Source of the DNA: an uncultured Candidatus Poseidoniales archaeon
GTDB taxonomy: Archaea > Thermoplasmatota > Poseidoniia > Poseidoniales > Thalassarchaeaceae
Direction of reading: 5' to 3'
DNA length: 44,064 nucleotides
Assembly: GCA_902573015.1 (NCBI GenBank)
Contig: CACGIE010000009.1
Span: forward strand, 1-44,064
Part shown: positions 9,840 through 19,093 of the stretch, one piece after another
Layout of the letters: each line of letters opens with the position of its first letter
How positions within the stretch are numbered: the first letter of the stretch is position 1
Made by a program: the position numbers and the translations under genes
Notes under the pieces: generated by a model
Told to the model about the DNA's origin: nothing
What the model saw: only the letters and a program-made list of their open reading frames with translations
Database searches by the model: none

Positions 9840-10811
9840 ATGCAAAGTTCTACCCTCGCGGGCTTATTCTCATTACTAATTTTGTCAGCCTCAATAAGCG
9901 GTTGCGTTTCGTCTGGCAATCCAGACACCTCCGGTTCCTCGGACCAAGCACCTGTTACGGGGCCGATTGACAGCAGAGATTGCTTCGAATACGACGGAAA
10001 GGAGAGGTGTTGGCTCATCCATGTCCCGGAAACCGCGACAGTGGATTTCTGCCAGTATGATTCATGCCCCCTACTGATAGACATGCATGGAAGGGGCGTG
10101 ACGGTGGAATTGCAGGACGATCTCTCGGATTATCCTCGGATTACCGATCAAGACCACGTCATACTAGTGCACCCCGAGGGTATCGGTTGGGGGTGGAACT
10201 TTGGTTGGTGTTGCAGCGAAGAGGATGATGTGGGCTTCCTGCTCAAGCTTATTGACACGCTCATCGAGAATAGGTCCGCGGACGGTGACAGAGTGTACAT
10301 GACCGGATGGAGCAATGGGTGCTACATGAGTCAGGAGATGGCAAGCGTCGCGAGCAACAGGATAACAGCCATCGCCTGCATGGCCGGATATACCGAGGAG
10401 CCAGTTCAACCGGATTACTCTGCCATCCCAATCATGGAGATTCATGGCCTGTCGGACCAACTGCTGCTCTACGGCCACTCCTCTACAGCATCCTTGCAAG
10501 TGGCTGGCACACTCGAGGGCGATGAGGGGGCGATACAGAACCTGTACTGGTGGGCAGATGCCAACGATTGTCCTGGAATCGCACCTGACTTCGAACAGGT
10601 AGAATGGGATTACTCAATCAAGAAGTTCACCGGGTGCGAGAATGACACCGAGGTGGTTCTGTTTACGATGAACTATGCCCAGCACAACCCGTATCTCAAT
10701 GACTACGATGGTGCTGATGATCCCTTTTTCCAAGCCCTGCTTACTGGCAATCCAACGGGCATCGATGCCTCTCAAATTGCATGGGACTTCATGAGCCAGT
10801 ATTCAAATTGA
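9840..10811 (+). CDS. Secreted lipoprotein, PHB depolymerase/feruloyl esterase-like alpha/beta hydrolase
   Basis: Lipobox ISGC; MHGRG; GWSNGCYMSQ nucleophile elbow; EIHGLSDQ; paralog of the 17355..18320 protein. Confidence 0.75.
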   Translation: MQSSTLAGLFSLLILSASISGCVSSGNPDTSGSSDQAPVTGPIDSRDCFEYDGKERCWLIHVPETATVDFCQYDSCPLLIDMHGRGVTVELQDDLSDYPRITDQDHVILVHPEGIGWGWNFGWCCSEEDDVGFLLKLIDTLIENRSADGDRVYMTGWSNGCYMSQEMASVASNRITAIACMAGYTEEPVQPDYSAIPIMEIHGLSDQLLLYGHSSTASLQVAGTLEGDEGAIQNLYWWADANDCPGIAPDFEQVEWDYSIKKFTGCENDTEVVLFTMNYAQHNPYLNDYDGADDPFFQALLTGNPTGIDASQIAWDFMSQYSN

Positions 10812-10820
10812 GACCAATTA

Positions 10821-10830
10821 GTCATAGAGG
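10821..10830 (+). promoter_or_regulatory. GTCATAGAGG promoter-like element
   Basis: Ends 19 nt before GTG start 10850. Confidence 0.45.
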
Positions 10831-10849
10831 GACCCCCAAACTGACAGGT

Positions 10850-11296
10850 GTGGGAGACCGTAAGTGTGCATTCGAGGGTTGCAATGCATTGGAGTTCAGA
10901 ACATCGCGGTATTGCCTCCGACATAAGGGAGGTTTGCCATACCAGAAAGCTCGTTACTTGGAAACTCCCGAGAAGACGAGCCCAGAACCGGCAACCATAT
11001 CCGACCCTTTGCTGATACCCAGGATTGCTCTGGGGTATGTTCCATTCGTCATTTTTCTTCTATTACTAACATCATTAGGTTCAGATGCATTCGCCGGATA
11101 CTATCTTTTCATCTACAGTGGCATGTGTCTAGTGTTTCTATTGCCGCTTTACGCGGTCTATCTGGTCCGGCTCACTTGGCAACGATTCAAAGACGGGACG
11201 CTCACCTTGTCTGTTTCATTATTGCATATTCTATCGTTCATCGTCCCATTTGGCTGGTTTCTGATGTTTGCAACATTTAGCGGCTCTCCGGCATGA
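10850..11296 (+). CDS. N-terminal CCCH-type zinc motif + TM domain protein (paralog family)
   Basis: GTG start gives MGDRKCAFEGCNALEFRTSRYCLRHKGGLP, aligned to the paralog starting at 19842; inside ORF 10781..11296. Confidence 0.65.
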   Translation: MGDRKCAFEGCNALEFRTSRYCLRHKGGLPYQKARYLETPEKTSPEPATISDPLLIPRIALGYVPFVIFLLLLTSLGSDAFAGYYLFIYSGMCLVFLLPLYAVYLVRLTWQRFKDGTLTLSVSLLHILSFIVPFGWFLMFATFSGSPA

Positions 11297-11391
11297 GGAG
11301 TAATTGCTATGCGCGTGCATCATCTTCCCTATCAAACTGATATCAGTAGATGCAGGGTAAACATTGAATTCCCATATGCGGACCTTGGTAC

Positions 11392-12012
11392 ATGGTTGAG
11401 GAATGGTGGATTACAGAAGGACCACCTCAACCTGTGAAGGATGCCACTGAACGCCCCCCTCCTCCTCCGGTCCCCCCTATTCTAGGCAGGCCCGCATCCT
11501 CTAGATGGAACTTCGAAGAAACTCTGACAGAGGAATTAATGGCTCCACATTACACTCGTCTCAAAATCATAATCATAACACCATTCGCGATAGTGTTTTC
11601 ATCGGCCATCGTTCCGTTGGCCATTTTATTGATACTGCCCTATTTGCTTTATGTCATATATTCCATCATTTCCGCCTTGTATCGTCTCAGAGGGACTGCA
11701 TTCAAGTGGGGCTTAATGATCGTAGTAGGACTCTCAATACCCGCCGCAGTTTCTGCTTTCAGGTACAACGCACTTTACGATGGTTGCATAGGAATTGGGG
11801 GCTGGGAATGCAGAGACAATACCAACTACGGGCCCTCCTTCAATCCTTTACTCCTGGCACTCCCCTTGGCAGGAGGTATAGTTCTCCTGCCATCGATGTC
11901 CGAGCTAAGGCAGGGCACAATCTTTCTGGGAATGATATACGGGTTTGTCGTGAGCGTGCTCATCTGGATTGTTTCTGTATTAGTTGGGATCGGCGTGTAC
12001 TTTTCTAATTGA
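11392..12012 (+). CDS. Multi-pass membrane protein, hypothetical
   Basis: 206 aa; MVEEWW N-terminus, Pro-rich segment then TM helices. Confidence 0.65.
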   Translation: MVEEWWITEGPPQPVKDATERPPPPPVPPILGRPASSRWNFEETLTEELMAPHYTRLKIIIITPFAIVFSSAIVPLAILLILPYLLYVIYSIISALYRLRGTAFKWGLMIVVGLSIPAAVSAFRYNALYDGCIGIGGWECRDNTNYGPSFNPLLLALPLAGGIVLLPSMSELRQGTIFLGMIYGFVVSVLIWIVSVLVGIGVYFSN

Positions 12013-12045
12013 TTTGGGCATCGCATTCCCTACCCTTGCAATCCA

Positions 12046-12297
12046 TCATTCTGACTGCCCTTCCCACCAATTCTTGCTCGCCGGGTCCTGCTCCGAAGTA
12101 ATTGCCCTTTTTCCAAACCCCATTCCTATCGAGGCGGCAACAATTGCCACGAATGCGCCAACGCCAATCAAAATCCAGCCCGGAGCTATCATTGCGACAG
12201 CGTCCTCGCCTGCTGAAACGTACCCTACAATAAGAAGCGGTAAACCCATACTGAACAAGATTATGACAATCACAGATGTGATCTTCCATTGTGTCAT
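12046..12297 (-). CDS. Small membrane protein, hypothetical
   Basis: 83 aa with two TM segments. Confidence 0.55.
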   Translation of the reverse strand: MTQWKITSVIVIILFSMGLPLLIVGYVSAGEDAVAMIAPGWILIGVGAFVAIVAASIGMGFGKRAITSEQDPASKNWWEGQSE

Positions 12298-12303
12298 GAA
12301 TCT

Positions 12304-12341
12304 GGATAGGGCTTGGAAACTTCAATCTGACTCATTCGCTA
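12304..12341 (+). repeat. 38-bp dispersed repeat, copy 1
   Basis: GGATAGGGCTTGGAAACTTCAATCTGACTCATTCGCTA; 37/38 identical to the reverse complement of 18499..18536. Confidence 0.85.
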
Positions 12342-12378
12342 CCCAAACTAATATCACCATACGCAAGGGGTGCAAATA

Positions 12379-12621
12379 ATGGAAGAGGGGTCTATGCAAG
12401 CCAAGATAGAGAAATGGATAGAGACGACCCCTCCAATGAAGCGGTCCGTCATCCTCCTCCCTCCGCTAATACTGCTGTCGTTGTTCTTGGTATGGTTTTG
12501 GGACTGGACGAATCCTAGTTCGGAAGAATTGCTGGGATCTTTCATAATGAATGTCATCGTTTTCTTTTTCATAATCGTTCCATTGACTTCTCTCTGGAAA
12601 AAAAGAAATCATGCTAAGTGA
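12379..12621 (+). CDS. Small membrane protein, hypothetical
   Basis: MEEGSMQAKIEKWIETT... two TM segments; inside ORF 12370..12621. Confidence 0.5.
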   Translation: MEEGSMQAKIEKWIETTPPMKRSVILLPPLILLSLFLVWFWDWTNPSSEELLGSFIMNVIVFFFIIVPLTSLWKKRNHAK

Positions 12622-12715
12622 GGCATTGATGTAATCTTGGGTAGCTGTGAAACAGAGGACCCCCCTTTGAAAACGACTTAGATAAACCAATAAATCAAAG
12701 TGATATAGGGCTGGT

Positions 12716-13030
12716 ATGGCTTTCGGTTTTCCCGCATATCATGAAGAAAAAATAGATTTGGGAATTCCTCAAAATGAGATTATTTCATTCCTTGAACCAA
12801 TTATTGGTTCCTTGTCTTGGAGTATAATCGAATACACGGAAAACCATATGTTAGTTATGTCTAATCCATCGTTGTTGGCTTGGGAACCAGAAAAGATTAG
12901 AATCACTATTTTGCCTTCTGGTTCTATTCATGTCCGTAGTGAATGTGCTATATTTACACAATGTTTCGACTGGGGCAAAAACAAAAAAAATGTGCATAAA
13001 CTTCTATCGGCAATTAATGGAATATTATAA
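12716..13030 (+). CDS. Hypothetical protein
   Basis: 104 aa soluble ORF. Confidence 0.5.
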   Translation: MAFGFPAYHEEKIDLGIPQNEIISFLEPIIGSLSWSIIEYTENHMLVMSNPSLLAWEPEKIRITILPSGSIHVRSECAIFTQCFDWGKNKKNVHKLLSAINGIL

Positions 13031-13095
13031 TGGGTCTGAAGGTAGAACCCAGGATTATGGCGCCCATTTATTTCGCCCCCTGTCGTCGCAAGGCC

Positions 13096-14469
13096 ATGAA
13101 GAAGAGCACCTACCTCCTGTTCATCATTCTCCTCTCCTCTTCGATATCCGGTTGCACTGGCGAAATCGATGAAGCGACAGGAGAAGACGAAGAAGGGGGC
13201 GCAATCATTGTCATGGCTAAAGTAATGTACAGCGATGCCAGACTCGATGTTTCACACGGTGAAGAGAATTACGAGATACTGATTAGGCTGAATCATACTG
13301 CAGCCCCAAACCACGCTGACAATTTCCGAAGCCATATCTTGCAGGGGAACTACGATGGCGTGGACTTTCACCGAATTATCGACGACTTCGTGATTCAAGG
13401 AGGGGATTTCGAGAATCGCGATGGCACAGGGGGATTTGCTGCAAATTGGTATGGGTGGTGCAATGGCGTTTCTATTCCAATCGGAGAATGCTCAGAGGAG
13501 AATTACACGGTTCCGGATGAATTCGACAATGGATTGAGGCACTACTCTTGCACCATATCAATGGCTCACGCAGGTCCGAACACAGGCGGATCCCAATTCT
13601 TCTTGGTTCCAGGTGATGTCTCGCATCTTCATTGGCTTGACGGGGTTCACACTGTATTCGGAGATGTGGTCGGAGGATGCGACTACGTGACGACTTTATC
13701 GGGAACGGAGACCAATAGCGACAGACCAATCGTCCCTGTGACGATATCCTCTGCCGAGGTGTCCGAGGTTTACACCGAGCAAGTCGAGACTCGTCTAGAG
13801 GCCTTTGCAGACCTGCGTGGTGCAGACCTAAGTTATGCCAATATGTCGGACCTGGACCTGACTGGTATCAATCTGAGAGCTGCTAACCTGAATTATACCA
13901 ATCTGCAAGGAGCCTACCTGAATGGTGCCGACCTGAGATATACCTGGCTGACTGGTGCCGACCTGACTGGTGCCGGCCTGAGGCAGGCCGGCCTCCACGT
14001 TGCCTGGCTGAATGGTGCCAATCTGAGTGGTGCCTACCTGAGTGGTGCCTACCTGAGTGGTGCCAACCTGCATGATGCCAATCTGAGTGGTGCCGACCTG
14101 AATTCTGCCTATCTGAGATATGCGACCATGAATGAGGCCAATCTGAATTCTGCCGACCTGAGAAATGCCGATCTGACCTATGCCATGCTGACTGGTGCCG
14201 ACCTGAATGGTGCCATCCTGAGCGATGCCATGCTGGATGGTGCCAACCTGACCTATGCCACGCTGACTGTTACAGACCTGAGCAATGCCGGCCTGAGCAA
14301 TGCCTATCTGAGTGGTGCCGACCTGAGTGGTGCAAACCTGGCTGGTGCCAACCTGTTTAGTGCCGATCTGAGCAATGCCAATCTGAGTGGTACTTTTTGG
14401 TACTTTACAATTTGTCCTGATGGGGCCAATTCAGATGACAATGGGAATACTTGTGAGAATAATCTCTGA
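13096..14469 (+). CDS. Secreted lipoprotein: cyclophilin-type peptidyl-prolyl isomerase fused to pentapeptide repeats
   Basis: Start ATG 13096 (MKKSTYLLFIILLSSSISGC lipobox); FHRIIDDFVIQGGDF, SMAHAGPNTGGSQFFLV, WLDGVHTVFGDV; then A(D/N)LXX repeats; C-terminal CPDGANSDDNGNTCENNL. Confidence 0.85.
   Translation: MKKSTYLLFIILLSSSISGCTGEIDEATGEDEEGGAIIVMAKVMYSDARLDVSHGEENYEILIRLNHTAAPNHADNFRSHILQGNYDGVDFHRIIDDFVIQGGDFENRDGTGGFAANWYGWCNGVSIPIGECSEENYTVPDEFDNGLRHYSCTISMAHAGPNTGGSQFFLVPGDVSHLHWLDGVHTVFGDVVGGCDYVTTLSGTETNSDRPIVPVTISSAEVSEVYTEQVETRLEAFADLRGADLSYANMSDLDLTGINLRAANLNYTNLQGAYLNGADLRYTWLTGADLTGAGLRQAGLHVAWLNGANLSGAYLSGAYLSGANLHDANLSGADLNSAYLRYATMNEANLNSADLRNADLTYAMLTGADLNGAILSDAMLDGANLTYATLTVTDLSNAGLSNAYLSGADLSGANLAGANLFSADLSNANLSGTFWYFTICPDGANSDDNGNTCENNL
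13808..14394 (+). repeat. 15-bp-period tandem repeat encoding 39 pentapeptide repeats
   Basis: Counted from ADLRG to ANLSG; recurring 'GGTGCCxACCTGAxT' at DNA level. Confidence 0.85.
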
Positions 14470-14646
14470 AGTGAATCATATTCCCCAGGGTTGGTTGTAA
14501 CCAAGGGACCCATGTGTATGCGGGCGTAATACAGGGTACCCTGAGTGATGCATGCATAAACCGGGGTATCGCTTCCTTATGCCTGCATAATACACGGTGA
14601 GAAAGTGAGGGCATAGACTAAATCCAATTCGCGTGGCGACGCCCTC

Positions 14647-14838
14647 ATGACAGGCTGGATCAAGGCAATGACCGAGGTCGGAATGACGAGAATAAGAATG
14701 GATGCGATATGTGCATATCAGGAAACTGATGGTGGAAGCAAACTATTGGTTTACACCAAGGACAACTCACTTTTCGAAATTGTTGAGGGAATTGAGGCTA
14801 CGATTAACATTCTAGATTCTGAATTCGGTGTAAACTGA
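14647..14838 (+). CDS. Small hypothetical protein
   Basis: 63 aa ORF in otherwise empty interval. Confidence 0.4.
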   Translation: MTGWIKAMTEVGMTRIRMDAICAYQETDGGSKLLVYTKDNSLFEIVEGIEATINILDSEFGVN

Positions 14839-14959
14839 TTCTATTCGGCCCTCGATGACGACTGCATCAGCAAGTCTACCCTCTATGAAGCCCGTATTAT
14901 GATGGGCCCGTCTATGATGCCTGCATTCGTTGGTCGTCATGCTGAAATCCTGTGATTGA

Positions 14960-16477
14960 TTACCAATCAGGATTCTGGTATTCTTCAAGCCCGGGATTAT
15001 GTCTGACTTGACTGTTTGTTCCAACCGGCATTCTGGGTTTCCATGGAACCTGAAGTGCTGATGCCAACTCTCTGGAGTCAATTTTTCCTGCAGTGAACAA
15101 CCACGAAACATCTAGGTCTGACTTTCGAGATTCATAGGGGTCTTTACAGATTACTACCTTGTTGTAACTCGGCCCCTCTTCTCGTATTAGGCCCCATGTC
15201 CGAACACATTTGGCGTCCGAGAGCTTCATTTTGCCTTTCTCAACATCATAAAATGAGATATTCCATAGGTCTTCGGTGGAAGTAATTGTGTTATTTTTGC
15301 CATTGATCTCCAATCTATGCCTAACCAGTTGTCCGGCGATTACTCCACCTGCAAGGAAGAACCAGCAGCCACCTGTCAGTGGGAGAGTAAAAATGAGTCC
15401 GACAATCATCGCTGGATCCTCTGTTAATGCGATGCTCAAAACTGCAAATGTGGCACCCGCAGAAATCAAGAGTAGGGGAGAACACATTATTGTAGTGATG
15501 AAAGCCGCTAAGTATCCTCTCTTCTTCGTGAATACAATTGGTTCTTCTTGCTCTGACCACCATTCTCTGGTCGGAATCTGTGTGCTTCCATAATTTAGGA
15601 ATGGCATCAAATCTATTGTCTTTCCAGTATCATATCTTTGGTCGGGAAGGAACATGTCATTAATTTCGAAAGTGTTTTCCTGAAGTATTGTCCGTAATTC
15701 GTCAAATTCCAATTTATTTGCTTCTTTCATTATTTTCTGGGATTTCTCTTCTGCTCTCGGGCGGTTCCTGTCTTTCCTCCAATTTTGACTTCCGAAGTTG
15801 GCAATTTCTTGGAGACCTATGGTGATTTCTTCCTTTGAGAAATGCTGGCTTTCAGGATGCTCGATTAACCCCGAAATTATCCCCCTAATCACCAGTTCAT
15901 CTTCGCGTGGAAGTCTGAAAAATGACCTGCCAGTATCTTCTTGAGCTTGTCTTGAATACTGTGGTATTTTGAAAAAATCATCCAAAAATTCTGAAATGGA
16001 ATCTGAAGGGGATTCTTCCGGGTGTTCTTCAAATCCAAGTCTATCATGGAAATCAGAATAGTTTTCATTGGCCCAAGTTCTTCTTTTCAACTCAATTATT
16101 TCTTTTAGAAGGTAATCAGAGATATTTTCATTGCGCCATTCATTGAAGTGTTTGAATTCCCATTTTCCTTTTGCGTTCTTGTATTTGACAAAATCACATC
16201 TCATAAACAGATCAATTTCTTCCTTAGTTTTCGAGTCTACACCCTTCAATGCGCCTCTGTAATACGCGGTATTATGTTCCTTTGAAGGTACCTTTACGAC
16301 GGCTAAATCCATCTCCTTAGAGATAAAGGAAAAGGAATATCTGGGTGGAGGAAAACCCAAACCCGCTATTGGAGGAGTTTCAAATTCTTCGTGAATGAAA
16401 TCTGGATAAGAGAGGTCACTAAATTGGAAATAATCCAGTAAATCTTCGTATCGTTCCTTCGGATATGCGATCCACAC
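14960..16477 (-). CDS. Hypothetical protein, soluble N-terminal domain and two C-terminal TM helices
   Basis: 505 aa ORF. Confidence 0.7.
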   Translation of the reverse strand: MWIAYPKERYEDLLDYFQFSDLSYPDFIHEEFETPPIAGLGFPPPRYSFSFISKEMDLAVVKVPSKEHNTAYYRGALKGVDSKTKEEIDLFMRCDFVKYKNAKGKWEFKHFNEWRNENISDYLLKEIIELKRRTWANENYSDFHDRLGFEEHPEESPSDSISEFLDDFFKIPQYSRQAQEDTGRSFFRLPREDELVIRGIISGLIEHPESQHFSKEEITIGLQEIANFGSQNWRKDRNRPRAEEKSQKIMKEANKLEFDELRTILQENTFEINDMFLPDQRYDTGKTIDLMPFLNYGSTQIPTREWWSEQEEPIVFTKKRGYLAAFITTIMCSPLLLISAGATFAVLSIALTEDPAMIVGLIFTLPLTGGCWFFLAGGVIAGQLVRHRLEINGKNNTITSTEDLWNISFYDVEKGKMKLSDAKCVRTWGLIREEGPSYNKVVICKDPYESRKSDLDVSWLFTAGKIDSRELASALQVPWKPRMPVGTNSQVRHNPGLEEYQNPDW

Positions 16478-16610
16478 ACGTCGTCATGGAGTCGGATGTC
16501 TTGATGATTATGGCGACATGGGATTGACATCATAATGGTGGTTTCTGTCATTCAGTGGTATTTTGAGGCATCATCTTCCCTAGGGAAGCTTACGCCCATT
16601 AGTGGACCAA

Positions 16611-17189
16611 TTAGAACCAAGGATGTAAAATCACGAATATAACACCAGAGATCAAAGATAAAATGGCATAAGCGAAAACTGACATTACGAGTTTCGCCAT
16701 AAGCCCGAGTTCTCCGACCCCTGGAGTGGAGGAATCTACTTTTTCGTTGATAGGCGAATTTACAAAACTATCACCGCCAATTTGTTTTTTGTTGACCAAT
16801 ATTTTTGTCTTGACAGAAAACATATTTGCCCGTAACCGTATATCGACTGTGTCTCCAGTATCTGCCAATTCTGTACTGAGCCATATCTCCCCTCGGGGTA
16901 TGGACTTACTAGCTCCTTCATCCGTCTCGTCTTTCAGTTCGCCATCGATGTATAGCCTGGCAACACCATTGCCATAGGTTTCGTTTGTCACTCTTATTTC
17001 GCGTCCCTCATATTCAGCGGACCATTCCTGACTGAATAGGTTACGAGACCCGGGTTTAACGGCGCCCCCATCATCTTCAATGGCCCACCAAACATCTTCT
17101 GCATTCGCTTTGTGCTTGTAGCAGACTGGACTATTGTACATTCTAGATCCCTCGCATCCTTCGATGAGGCAAGGCCCGCCCACGGCCAT
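16611..17189 (-). CDS. Divergent CCCH zinc-motif protein with C-terminal TM helix
   Basis: Likely start 17189 MAVGGPCLIEGCEGSRMYNSPVCYKHK; C-terminal hydrophobic helix; ORF to 17261. Confidence 0.6.
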   Translation of the reverse strand: MAVGGPCLIEGCEGSRMYNSPVCYKHKANAEDVWWAIEDDGGAVKPGSRNLFSQEWSAEYEGREIRVTNETYGNGVARLYIDGELKDETDEGASKSIPRGEIWLSTELADTGDTVDIRLRANMFSVKTKILVNKKQIGGDSFVNSPINEKVDSSTPGVGELGLMAKLVMSVFAYAILSLISGVIFVILHPWF

Positions 17190-17354
17190 GATTTTAGATA
17201 TGGGCGTGAATATTGAATTTTTCTCTGTCACGTATGGTGAGGTGAATCCTGTCAATATCATTGAGGAGCCTTAGTAAATCCCTGCATATACATGGCTACC
17301 ATTGTCGATGGGTTCGTCAACAAGGGTAATAAGAGCAAAAAACATAGAATTAGC

Positions 17355-18320
17355 ATGGTTGGCAAGATAGTCGTTGCCATCCTATTCATATCATCATCGA
17401 TGAGTGGGTGTTTAACTAGCGAGTACGATGATTCAGAAAACTCTTCGGAACCAATCACCCCAGGTATCGAAACTCCTGCTCTGATTGAAGAATGTATGAC
17501 ATTCACGGAAATGGAAAGGTGTTGGTTGATCCACGTCCCTACTGGTTATGATGAGGCTCAAAAACATCCGTTAATCGTCAATCTTCACGGTTACACCGGC
17601 AACAAAAATGCACTATACAACTACTCTCATTTTGATGTAATTGCTGAGGAGAATAATGTGATAGTGGTCTATCCTCAAGGGTACGAGAATTCTTGGAATG
17701 CTGGATGGTGTTGCGGAGAAGCCAAGGATGAGGGAATTGATGATGTCGGATTCATAACTGACCTGATTGATCACATCAGCAGCAATTTCTCAGTAGACCG
17801 CTCCAGGATTTATTCTTCTGGTCATTCGAATGGTTGTGCGATGACTCATAAATTAGCAAGCGAGGCAAGCGAGATATTTGCTGCAGTAGGTTGCATGGCC
17901 TTGTATTTGCTGGAAAATCCATCTCCGACCTACACTCCTGTTTCTTTGATTGAGGTTCACGGGCTACTTGATCAGATTATTCCGTATGGCGCATCATACC
18001 CATCATCGCTATATTTCGATCTATCACTTGAAGGAGAGGAGGGTGCAATCCAGAATATCATGGACTGGGGAGATATGAATGGTTGCTCGGGCGGCTCCCT
18101 GCCCACAATTTACGAGGAGTATTACGACTACTCAGTAATGGGCTACGATGATTGCGATGGTGATACGGAGGTTAAGTTAGTCACACTGAATTTCGCGGCG
18201 CATTCTCCTTATCCTTCGAACTCATATTTTATTGATAATCCTACAAATGTAAACACCGTGCAGATAGTCTGGGATTTTATGAGTCAATTCTCCAACCCAC
18301 CCTCCACAGAATCCAATTAA
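17355..18320 (+). CDS. Secreted lipoprotein, PHB depolymerase/feruloyl esterase-like hydrolase (paralog of 9840..10811)
   Basis: MVGKIVVAILFISSSMSGC lipobox; NLHGYTGNK; GHSNGCAMTH; EVHGLLDQ; FAAHSPY; ORF from 17292. Confidence 0.75.
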   Translation: MVGKIVVAILFISSSMSGCLTSEYDDSENSSEPITPGIETPALIEECMTFTEMERCWLIHVPTGYDEAQKHPLIVNLHGYTGNKNALYNYSHFDVIAEENNVIVVYPQGYENSWNAGWCCGEAKDEGIDDVGFITDLIDHISSNFSVDRSRIYSSGHSNGCAMTHKLASEASEIFAAVGCMALYLLENPSPTYTPVSLIEVHGLLDQIIPYGASYPSSLYFDLSLEGEEGAIQNIMDWGDMNGCSGGSLPTIYEEYYDYSVMGYDDCDGDTEVKLVTLNFAAHSPYPSNSYFIDNPTNVNTVQIVWDFMSQFSNPPSTESN

Positions 18321-18498
18321 TTTTGGACGGGGTCCCTTTGTTACAAACAATAATGACGCATATGTGATAGAGGAGCCCCCCATAACGAAAAGAGCTTCAC
18401 GATATTCATCATTTTTGACCTACTAGTTGTGTCTCCATTCGTCATTTTGGATCTTCTTGATAGTATTGGGCTGATTTAATTGTGGGCTTCACCATCCC

Positions 18499-18536
18499 TA
18501 GCGAATGAGTCAGATTGAACTTTCCAAGCCCTATCC
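18499..18536 (-). repeat. 38-bp dispersed repeat, copy 2 (inverted)
   Basis: Reverse complement matches 12304..12341 with one mismatch. Confidence 0.85.
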
Positions 18537-18595
18537 CCCATATTCCCTTCGAAAAATTGGGTATACATCATAAAGCAAGTCAAAGATGGAAAAAT

Positions 18596-19093
18596 ATGGA
18601 AGAACAGCCTCCTGAGACACAAGTAATCCAAGAACAGCACGCACAGACACAGGCCTTTGGGCAGCCACCAGTGGTCTACGAGACCAAGAGTTCCCTGCCG
18701 GTTGTGGTAGGGGTGCTGTACGCAATTTACCAATTACTACCAATTTTAGGTGGGCTAGCATTGCTATTCGGTGGTGTTTTCTTGGGTGGCCTAGGTGCCG
18801 AGGCTGGGGATAACGAGGTAACCGGCGCAGGAGCTGTGGTAGCCTTAATCGGGTTGTTATTCCTGATTTTTGGCGCTGTGGGCATATGGGCAGGCGTACT
18901 GATGGCACAGAGGAAGAAGCTCGGCGTCTACATAGCATGGGGCACCCTTGGTCTGGGAGTGGTACTCAGCATAGTTTTGACGACCATGGAAGGGATGGCG
19001 CCAGACATTTTCACCCTGGGGTGTAATGGCATCTGCGCTCTGTTCGTTGGTCTTCCTTTGATGGTCTCCAGCGCTAGCCAGCACATGGAATGA
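18596..19093 (+). CDS. Four-TM membrane protein, hypothetical
   Basis: MEEQPPETQVIQEQHAQTQ... then Gly-rich TM helices; ORF from 18515; TCATAAAG at 18568..18575 upstream. Confidence 0.65.
   Translation: MEEQPPETQVIQEQHAQTQAFGQPPVVYETKSSLPVVVGVLYAIYQLLPILGGLALLFGGVFLGGLGAEAGDNEVTGAGAVVALIGLLFLIFGAVGIWAGVLMAQRKKLGVYIAWGTLGLGVVLSIVLTTMEGMAPDIFTLGCNGICALFVGLPLMVSSASQHME

Noticed and set aside
13973-13993. Perfect palindrome GCCGGCCTGAGGCAGGCCGGC
   Set aside because: Falls inside the pentapeptide-coding repeats and is explained by codon repetition.
13808-14394. Regular 15-bp repeats could suggest a CRISPR or minisatellite
   Set aside because: Period is 15 bp without spacers, in frame, and translates to A(D/N)LXX pentapeptides inside a long ORF.
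18364-18373. GTGATAGAGG as a fifth full promoter copy
   Set aside because: No start codon or plausible ORF about 20 nt downstream; mentioned only as an orphan motif.
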